Source: Burkholderia lata
GTDB lineage: Bacteria > Pseudomonadota > Gammaproteobacteria > Burkholderiales > Burkholderiaceae
Length of the DNA stretch: 64,000 bases
Assembly (NCBI RefSeq): GCF_902499335.1
Contig: NZ_CABVQK010000002.1
Coordinates: 186,001-250,000, forward strand
Direction: 5' to 3'
Shown here: positions 56,409-64,000 of the stretch, piece by piece
Layout of the letters: each line of letters begins with the position of its first letter
How positions within the stretch are numbered: the stretch's first letter is position 1
The notes under the pieces: model-generated
Seen by the model: the letters and a program-made list of their open reading frames with translations, nothing else
Told to the model about the DNA's origin: nothing
Databases searched by the model: none
Position numbers and translations under genes: made by a program

Positions 56409-56969
56409 TTACGCGTCCGGATCGCTGCTGCGCCCGATGATCTTCGTCGGAAACGGCTCGCCGCGGGCACGCGACGGCAACGCGTGCGGATCGTCGCCCG
56501 CGTCGCGACGGCGCGGCGCGATTGCGTCGAGCAGCGCCTGCTGCTCGGGCGGAATCTGATAGTCCCAGCCGAAGCGGCTCAACTGGAGGCTCTGCGCGAT
56601 CCGCAGCGCCGGCTCCATGAAGCGGATCGCCGCGGGCGGCGTGTAGCGCGCCTCGACGGTCTTCAGGAACAGCGACAGCCAGCGGCTGAAATGAGCCGGC
56701 TCGACTCCGTCGAGCGGCTGGTGCGCCTGCTGCACGTTGCCGCGATAGCCCTTGGTGCCGAGCACGAGGCTCGACCAGAACGTGACCATCTTCGGCAGGT
56801 GGTCGTCCCAGCGGCCTTCCAGCTTCGCGTCGAACACGGGCCCGAGCAATGGATCGGCGCGCACGCGGTCGTAGAACGCGTAGACGAGATCACGGATGTT
56901 CTCTTCGGTCGGCTCGGTGTCGCGAGGGCGGGCCAGTGCGGTATCGGGCGAGGCGGGCAGGACGGTCAT
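56409..56969 (-). CDS. Group III truncated hemoglobin
   Basis: A 186-residue globin of the 2/2 type. The globin part spans about residues 22-145: IRDLVYAFYDRVRADPLLGP with the distal Tyr33 (B10), MVTFWSSLVLGTKGYRG, HQPLDGVEPAHFSRWLSLF with the likely proximal His83. A basic tail of about 35 residues follows. Group III globins bind O2 and NO and are often tied to nitrosative stress. The start at MTVLPASPDT is chosen by family length; a longer ORF reaches 57092. It is divergent from an NsrR-like gene. Confidence 0.88.
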   Translation of the reverse strand: MTVLPASPDTALARPRDTEPTEENIRDLVYAFYDRVRADPLLGPVFDAKLEGRWDDHLPKMVTFWSSLVLGTKGYRGNVQQAHQPLDGVEPAHFSRWLSLFLKTVEARYTPPAAIRFMEPALRIAQSLQLSRFGWDYQIPPEQQALLDAIAPRRRDAGDDPHALPSRARGEPFPTKIIGRSSDPDA

Positions 56970-57091
56970 GGCAAAAAAGGGCAGGCGGAAATAGGCAACG
57001 ACGGGGCGGCGGCGCGGGCATCGAGCAGGACGCCGGCCGGATTTTGTCGCAAAATAGCGTCCAACAACCCCTGAAAAACGTGTAAGTGTCA

Positions 57092-57100
57092 CGCATCTTA
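57092..57100. promoter_or_regulatory. Possible NsrR half-site
   Basis: On the minus strand AAGATGCGT resembles one half (AAGATGC) of the known enterobacterial NsrR operator. It lies between nsrR and the hemoglobin gene. Only one half is convincing. Confidence 0.3.
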
Positions 57101-57222
57101 TTGCGCGCGCGCCATCCCGGCAACCCGGGGCCGCGGAACAGAGCCGTCAACCGGCCCCGCGCGCATCCCGATCGGCTCGGCTCACGTAATCGGGGCACGA
57201 TCGATTTTTTTCGTATTCGCTC

Positions 57223-57738
57223 ATGAGACTCACCGACTACACCGACTATTCGCTGCGCGTGATGCTGTACCTTGCCGTGCGCGGCGAGGGGCTCGCGACG
57301 ATCCAGGAGATCTCGGATGCCTACGGCATTTCGAAGAACCATCTGATGAAAGTCGTGCAGCAGCTCGGCGAGCTGGGATGGGTCGACACGGTCCGCGGCC
57401 GCAATGGCGGACTGCGGCTGTTTCCCGAGTCGCTGCAACTGACCGTCGGCCAGGTCGTACGTGCGACCGAGAGCGATTTCGCGCTGGTCGGCTGCTTTGC
57501 GGCCGAGGGCGAGTCGCGCGGCTGCGTGATCGAGCCGCAGTGCCGACTGAAGGGTGTGCTGGCGGCCGCGCGCGATGCGTTCTTCGCCGAACTCGACCGC
57601 CACACGCTCGGCGAGCTGGTCGAACACGCTGCGCCGCTCGTGGCGTTGCTCGGCATCCGTCCGGTCGCGCTCGTGCGTGCCGCACCGTCAACGAACGACG
57701 CGCCTGAAACCGTCGAGCCGCCGTCGACGGCCGGCTGA
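57223..57738 (+). CDS. nsrR: Rrf2-family nitric oxide-sensing repressor NsrR
   Basis: A 171-residue Rrf2 regulator. The N-terminal winged HTH (MRLTDYTDYSLRVMLYLAV, then EISDAYGISKNHLMKVVQQL and VRGRNGGLRL) closely matches E. coli NsrR. Iron-sulfur ligands are probably Cys91, Cys101 and Cys107 (spacing C-X9-C-X5-C; E. coli has C-X4-C-X5-C). NO destroys the cluster and releases DNA. It lies back to back with a truncated hemoglobin gene, a likely target. Confidence 0.85.
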   Translation: MRLTDYTDYSLRVMLYLAVRGEGLATIQEISDAYGISKNHLMKVVQQLGELGWVDTVRGRNGGLRLFPESLQLTVGQVVRATESDFALVGCFAAEGESRGCVIEPQCRLKGVLAAARDAFFAELDRHTLGELVEHAAPLVALLGIRPVALVRAAPSTNDAPETVEPPSTAG

Positions 57739-57834
57739 TACGCGCCCGCCGCGCTTCTCGATCCGGCAGTGGCCCGTCCCGGGGCCGCTTCGAGGCTATC
57801 CCGCATTTTTTGCGCTGAATCAACCCGAATTTCG

Positions 57835-57862
57835 CTTGAAAGCCGCATAACCATCCTCATCT
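57835..57862 (+). promoter_or_regulatory. Sigma-32 (heat-shock) promoter of clpB
   Basis: CTTGAAA (57835-57841) is a perfect -35 element for RpoH, and CCTCATCT (57855-57862) matches CCCCATNT at all but one position, with the ideal 13-base spacer. It lies 34 bases before the clpB start. Confidence 0.85.
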
Positions 57863-57895
57863 TGGTGTTAATCGAAAATTGGAGGTCTCGACTAA

Positions 57896-60493
<2,598 letters not shown>

Positions 60494-60536
60494 TCTCCTG
60501 CCATCGGCTGCCGCCCGGTTCGCGCCGGGCGCGCAA

Positions 60537-60570
60537 AAACAAACACCCCGCCTCGGCGGGGTGTTTGTTT
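60537..60570. terminator. Bidirectional terminator between clpB and yidB-like gene
   Basis: AAACAAACACCCCGCC pairs with GGCGGGGTGTTTGTTT almost without a loop; A-rich on one side and T-rich on the other, so it serves both converging genes. Confidence 0.92.
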
Positions 60571-60596
60571 ATGGAGCGTCGCAACGACGCAGCGCG

Positions 60597-61034
60597 TCAG
60601 CCCTGCTTGTTGCCGCCGAACATGCCGGCGATCTGCGACAGCGAGCCGAGCACGTTCGACGGGTCGACCTGTGCCTGGCCATCGGCCGGCACTGCACCGT
60701 CCGGCGTCGCGTGGTTGACGACGTGCGGCAGCACCTGCGCGAGGACGGTCGACGCCATCGACGGATCGACACCGAACTTGCTTGCCAGCGCGCCGATCGC
60801 GTCCGAGCCGAGCACGTTCTGCAGCGCGTCCGGCGAGATCGGCTGGTTCTGGCCGGTGCCGACCCACGAGCCGATGATGTCGCCGGCGCCGCCTGCCTTG
60901 AACTTCTCGATCAAGCCGTTCAGGCCGCCCGGCTGGTTGTTGATGAATTCGAGCGCAGTCGTGATCAGCGCGCTTTGCGAGTTGCCGCCAGCCTGGCCGC
61001 CGAGCAGACCGCCAACGATGTCGAGGAGACCCAT
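60597..61034 (-). CDS. YidB-like DUF937 protein
   Basis: A 145-residue protein with the YidB/DUF937 pattern: MGLLDIVGGLLGGQAGG, then ALITTALEFINNQPGGLNGL, GDIIGSWVGTGQNQPISPDA and LASKFGVDPSMASTVLAQVL. The family is widespread but of unknown function. No signal peptide; probably cytoplasmic. It lies 88 bases before another minus-strand gene end and has its own site upstream. Confidence 0.88.
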   Translation of the reverse strand: MGLLDIVGGLLGGQAGGNSQSALITTALEFINNQPGGLNGLIEKFKAGGAGDIIGSWVGTGQNQPISPDALQNVLGSDAIGALASKFGVDPSMASTVLAQVLPHVVNHATPDGAVPADGQAQVDPSNVLGSLSQIAGMFGGNKQG

Positions 61035-61122
61035 GATTCTTCACCTTTACCGATAAGGGCGCCACGCAGTGGGCGCCCGTTGAACGAATACCGCGCGCAC
61101 GCCGTCGCGCGCGCGGCGCACA

Positions 61123-61728
61123 TCAGGCGCCCGACGCCGCGGCGGCGGAGGCTACCTTGTCCTTCTTGCTTTTCTTCTTCGAACCCTTCGTCGCTTTTGC
61201 CGACGATGCTGCGGCCGGTGCGCTTGCGCCCGCATCGGCGGATGCCGCCGCTGCCGCCGCCGCTTTTTCCTTCTTCGTCATGCGCTTGGCCTTGGCCGGC
61301 TTCGCCGTCGCATCCGGCGCGCTTGCCGCCGGTGCCGGTGCGGTGGCCGTCGTGCCGGCCGTCGCGGTCGTGGACGCCGTGCCTGCCGACGTCGTTGCCG
61401 ACGTGGTGGCCGAGGTCGTCGCGGCCGGCTTCGACAGCTTCACGCCCTTCGGCGGCGTCGACGAGCCGCCGACCGTCAGGCCGTTTTCCTCGAGATGCCC
61501 GACCGACTTCGTGCCGAGGCCCTTGACACGGTTCGCGAGATCGTCCGCGTCCTTGAACGGGCCGTTCTTGGTGCGTTCGTCGATGATCGCCTTCGACTTC
61601 ACGGGCCCGAGACCCTTCACGGATTCGAGCGCGGCCTGGTCAGCCGTGTTGACTTCGACGGCCGCGGCAAGGCCTGCGGCGAGCGACAGCGATAGCGCGA
61701 CGAACAGCATCAGCAGCTTTTTCAGCAT
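61123..61728 (-). CDS. Exported helix-hairpin-helix (ComEA-like) protein
   Basis: A 201-residue protein with a signal peptide (about 22 residues). A ComEA-type helix-hairpin-helix domain follows at about residues 24-85 (VEVNTADQAALESVKGLGPV, then KAIIDERTKNGPFKDADDLA and VKGLGTKSVGHLEENGL). Such domains bind DNA without sequence preference, and ComEA takes up DNA in competence. The C-terminal half is low-complexity, with Ala/Thr/Ser repeats and then a very Lys-rich stretch, suggesting binding to DNA or cell surface polyanions. Confidence 0.88.
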   Translation of the reverse strand: MLKKLLMLFVALSLSLAAGLAAAVEVNTADQAALESVKGLGPVKSKAIIDERTKNGPFKDADDLANRVKGLGTKSVGHLEENGLTVGGSSTPPKGVKLSKPAATTSATTSATTSAGTASTTATAGTTATAPAPAASAPDATAKPAKAKRMTKKEKAAAAAAASADAGASAPAAASSAKATKGSKKKSKKDKVASAAAASGA

Positions 61729-61973
61729 GGCAAAGGCTCCCTGGTTCTGACGGATGAATGGCTGTTGCAGCGGACGGCGGCGCGAAACCCGGCCGGGCGT
61801 CGCCGTTAAGCATAGGACAAATGCGTGCCCTTTTTAAGACAGGCTGACCGAATCTTGCTGAAGGCTTGCGGCGCTGTAAAGACCGAAACCTGCGCCGGGC
61901 GGCGGTTTTGACCATTCTTTACGGTGTCGCCGGGGTGTCGCTGAAGATCGCCGCACTGGCTGTTCGACAGGGC

Positions 61974-62004
61974 TTGACTTAGAGTGAACTCTAACTCCTA
62001 ACCT
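61974..62004 (+). promoter_or_regulatory. MerR-type promoter with operator palindrome
   Basis: TTGACT (61974-61979) and TAACCT (61999-62004) are separated by 19 bases, the long spacer typical of MerR-controlled promoters. Between them lies the perfect palindrome TTAGAGT-GA-ACTCTAA (61979-61994). The predicted start is about 4-5 bases before the merR-type ATG at 62015. Confidence 0.85.
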
Positions 62005-62014
62005 TGTTCCTGCC

Positions 62015-62476
62015 ATGTCGAAAACCGTATCCCAACCTTCCTCCACCGGCCCGCTGACGATCGGCCAGGTCGCCGAAATGACCGGCCTGTCGACGCATAC
62101 GCTGCGGTACTACGAGCAGGCCGGCCTGCTGCGCGCGATTTCGCGCACGGCGGCCGGGCACCGGCTCTATGCGCCGGCCGACCTTGACTGGCTGGCCTTC
62201 GTGATGCGCCTGAAGGCGACCGGCATGCCGATCGCGCAGATGCAGGAATTCGCGGCGCTGCGCGCGCAAGGCGAGTCGACCTTCGGTGCGCGGCGCGGCC
62301 TGCTCGTCGCACATCACGACGCGGTGCGCGCGCATATCGCGGAGCTGCAGGCGAGCCTCGACGTGATCAGCGACAAGATCGTGAACTATGAGGCACAGGA
62401 GCGGGATATGGCACGACGGGCAAGACCTTCTCACTCTCTATCGGAACAGGACGGACACAATGGAACGACTCGTTGA
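62015..62476 (+). CDS. MerR-family transcriptional regulator
   Basis: A 153-residue MerR protein. The HTH is at about residues 14-50 (TIGQVAEMTGLSTHTLRYYE), the wing follows (RTAAGHRLYAPADLDWL), and a dimerisation helix runs from about 80 to 125. It has no Cys, so it does not sense metals or thiols through cysteine as MerR or SoxR do. The promoter just upstream holds its probable operator, so it controls itself and the decarboxylase-like gene, whose start overlaps its end by 17 bases. Confidence 0.92.
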   Translation: MSKTVSQPSSTGPLTIGQVAEMTGLSTHTLRYYEQAGLLRAISRTAAGHRLYAPADLDWLAFVMRLKATGMPIAQMQEFAALRAQGESTFGARRGLLVAHHDAVRAHIAELQASLDVISDKIVNYEAQERDMARRARPSHSLSEQDGHNGTTR

Positions 62477-62894
62477 AGACCGCTACACGCGCGGCTGGAA
62501 CAAACTGAAGGAAATCGACGGCGAAGTGGGTGAGCGCGTGATCGCGGCCCTCGCGCCGATCGCACCGGATTTCGGGCGGCTCCTGGTCGAGTTCAGCTTC
62601 GGCGACATCTACAGCCGGCCGCAGCTCGACCTGAAAGCGCGAGAAATCGCGACGATCGCGGCACTGGCCGCGCTCGGCAACGCGCAGCCGCAGTTGAAGG
62701 TGCATATCGAGGCCGCGCTGAACGTCGGCTGCACACGCGACGAGATCGTCGAGGTGTTCATGCAGATGGCCGTGTACGCGGGTATGCCGGCCGCGCTCAA
62801 CGCGCTGTTCGCCGCGCACGAAGTGTTCACGCGGCGCGATGAAGCGGCCGGCAACGCGGCAGACGCGAACGAAGCGGCCGGGCAGCCCGCATGA
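62460..62894 (+). CDS. Carboxymuconolactone decarboxylase-family protein
   Basis: A 144-residue protein of the CMD/AhpD-like family: TRGWNKLKEIDGEVGERVI, FGDIYSRPQLDLKAREIATI, and HIEAALNVGCTRDEIVEVFM. It lacks the CxxC pair of AhpD peroxidases, so it sits nearer to gamma-carboxymuconolactone decarboxylases; no other beta-ketoadipate genes are near, and the substrate is unknown. The ATG is inside the end of the MerR gene, so the two are coupled. Confidence 0.88.
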   Translation: MERLVEDRYTRGWNKLKEIDGEVGERVIAALAPIAPDFGRLLVEFSFGDIYSRPQLDLKAREIATIAALAALGNAQPQLKVHIEAALNVGCTRDEIVEVFMQMAVYAGMPAALNALFAAHEVFTRRDEAAGNAADANEAAGQPA

Positions 62895-62913
62895 CGAAGC
62901 GCGCGCCGACGCG

Positions 62914-64000
62914 TCACGCGCGGTGCGGCGCGACGATCCGGTGCTTCGCGATGCGCCGGTACAGCGTCGCGCGCGAGATGCCGAGCGCCTGCGCGGCCGC
63001 GTCGGGCCGCCAGCGGTGCGCGGTGAGCGCCGCGACGATGCGGCCGCGTTCGTCGTCGGGTAGCGTGCCGAGTACTACGCCGCCGAGCTGCGCGGCGATA
63101 TCGGCCGGCAGGTCATGTCGCGTCACGCGAGCGGCGTCGCACACCGCACACGCATAGCGCAGCACGTTGCGCAATTGCCGCACGTTACCGGGCCACGGGT
63201 ACGCGGCGAGCTGTTCGGCGAGCGTCGCATCGAGCGTCAGCACGTGGCCGGTGGCCTGCGCCTCCTCGGCGAATACGGCGGCGATCACGTCGCGCACGTC
63301 GGCACGCTCGCGCAGCGGCGGCAGTTCGAACGTCGCGCCGCTCAACCGGTAGTAGAGGTCCTCGCGGAACGTGCCATCGGCCACCATGCGTGGGAGATCG
63401 CGGTGCGTCGCACAGATCACGTCGAGATCGACGCGTACGGGCGTATCGCTGCCGAGCGGCACGACCTCGCCATCGGCGAGCACGCGCAACAGGCGCGTCT
63501 GCAGCGCGAGCGGCATGTCGCCGATTTCGTCGAGGAACAGCGTGCCGCCGTCAGCAAGTGCGATCTTGCCGCGCGCGCCGTGCTTGCGTGCGCCGGTGAA
63601 CGCGCCGGCCGCATAGCCGAACAGTTCGCTCTCGATCAGCGCTTCCGGCAGCGCGCCGCAGTTGACCGCGACGAACGGCCGCGCGCGTCGCGCGCCGGCG
63701 TCGTGGATCGCGCGCGCGAACACTTCCTTCCCCGCACCGGTTTCGCCGAGCACGAGAATCGGCAGCCGCTTGCTCGCGACACGCAGTGCGAGTTCGGCCT
63801 GCTGCGCGATATGCGCGTCGTTGCTGTGCAGGAACGGCGTCAACGCGCCGACGTGGCGTTGCGCGGTGCTCGGGCGGCGCGAGGCCGTGGCGGGTTCGCG
63901 ACCGGCGCGCCGTAGCGGCGCACGCAGCCGCGCATAGAGCGGCGCGCCGGTCGCGCGCAGCCGCAGCGCGACGATCGCGTCGAGCCGCGCGGCATCGCGC
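62914..64000 (-). CDS. Sigma-54-dependent Fis-family transcriptional activator (5' end beyond window)
   Basis: The frame stays open from its stop at 62914 to the window edge, so the N-terminal sensor part is missing. The visible part has a sigma-54 AAA+ domain: Walker [10 protein letters not shown], the sigma-54 contact loop GAFTGA in [11 protein letters not shown], Walker [13 protein letters not shown], and an arginine-finger region. A Fis-type HTH closes it ([19 protein letters not shown]). It resembles AcoR-type activators, which carry a GAF sensor up front. It converges with the CMD gene. Targets unknown. Confidence 0.9.
   Translation of the reverse strand, partial: RDAARLDAIVALRLRATGAPLYARLRAPLRRAGREPATASRRPSTAQRHVGALTPFLHSNDAHIAQQAELALRVASKRLPILVLGETGAGKEVFARAIHDAGARRARPFVAVNCGALPEALIESELFGYAAGAFTGARKHGARGKIALADGGTLFLDEIGDMPLALQTRLLRVLADGEVVPLGSDTPVRVDLDVICATHRDLPRMVADGTFREDLYYRLSGATFELPPLRERADVRDVIAAVFAEEAQATGHVLTLDATLAEQLAAYPWPGNVRQLRNVLRYACAVCDAARVTRHDLPADIAAQLGGVVLGTLPDDERGRIVAALTAHRWRPDAAAQALGISRATLYRRIAKHRIVAPHRA

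Noticed and set aside
61180-61400. Repetitive Ala/Thr/Ser codons as a possible minisatellite or CRISPR-like array
   Set aside because: The repeats are short, coding and irregular; they are the low-complexity tail of the helix-hairpin-helix protein.

Overview
The window reads as a piece of the main chromosome of a Burkholderia species, most likely of the Burkholderia cepacia complex. The grounds are very high GC with strong G/C third-codon bias, dense short-gap operons, and gene orders typical of this genus: rpsF-priB-rpsR-rplI-dnaB, an arn cluster with ArnA split into two proteins, alaA-hom-thrC, and moeA-moaD-moaE. The assignment comes from gene content and protein resemblance recalled from memory; no search was run. 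No rRNA, tRNA, CRISPR array or intact insertion sequence was seen.

Layout. 1-3959: a truncated lipoprotein resembling glycoside hydrolases, an AT-rich gap, an isochorismatase-like hydrolase and rdgC. 3960-8890: a block with visibly lower GC that carries a metallo-beta-lactamase-fold protein, a medium-chain reductase, an aldo/keto reductase and a divergent LysR regulator. A broken P4-type integrase lies at its right end, so this looks like the scar of an acquired island. 9003-14478: small core enzymes (Dabb protein, thioesterase, esterase, acetyltransferase, TANGO2/NRDE protein, YgfZ, MltG). 14479-17068: tmk-holB-tatD. 17112-25880: envelope and stress genes (ankyrin protein, Rap1a/Tai-type protein, MscS channel, lone AAA ATPase, glycosyltransferase, SYLF lipoprotein, PsiF protein, asparaginase, Kbp/LysM). 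26364-31008: the glyoxylate-to-glycerate operon gcl-hyi-glxR with a divergent LysR gene. 31186-32713: an ECF sigma factor and its anti-sigma factor.

32861-37738: the ribosomal protein and replication operon, then a phosphate transporter pair. 37883-41802: NlpC/P60 lipoprotein, PhoH-PIN protein and Bcp. 41911-49189: the complete L-Ara4N lipid A modification pathway, transcribed leftward from arnT to arnD with several 4-bp start/stop overlaps. 49314-54088: a small Mth938-like protein and the divergent alaA-hom-thrC amino acid genes. 54331-56342: molybdenum cofactor genes. 56409-57738: truncated hemoglobin and a divergent NsrR-like repressor, a likely nitric oxide module. 57835-60493: clpB with a good sigma-32 promoter. 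60597-64000: a YidB-like protein, a helix-hairpin-helix protein, a MerR regulator coupled to a carboxymuconolactone decarboxylase-family protein, and an edge-truncated sigma-54 activator.

Most of the window is ordinary core genome, and no clearly new multi-gene system was found. The items most worth a second look are two possible small RNAs (about 26076-26187 on + and 41187-41321 on -), a textbook MerR promoter giving a nearly leaderless transcript (61974-62015), an orphan double palindrome beside the low-GC block (4238-4294), the integrase relic with its arm-like repeats (8394-8888), and an unpaired Rap1a/Tai-type protein (17942-18298).
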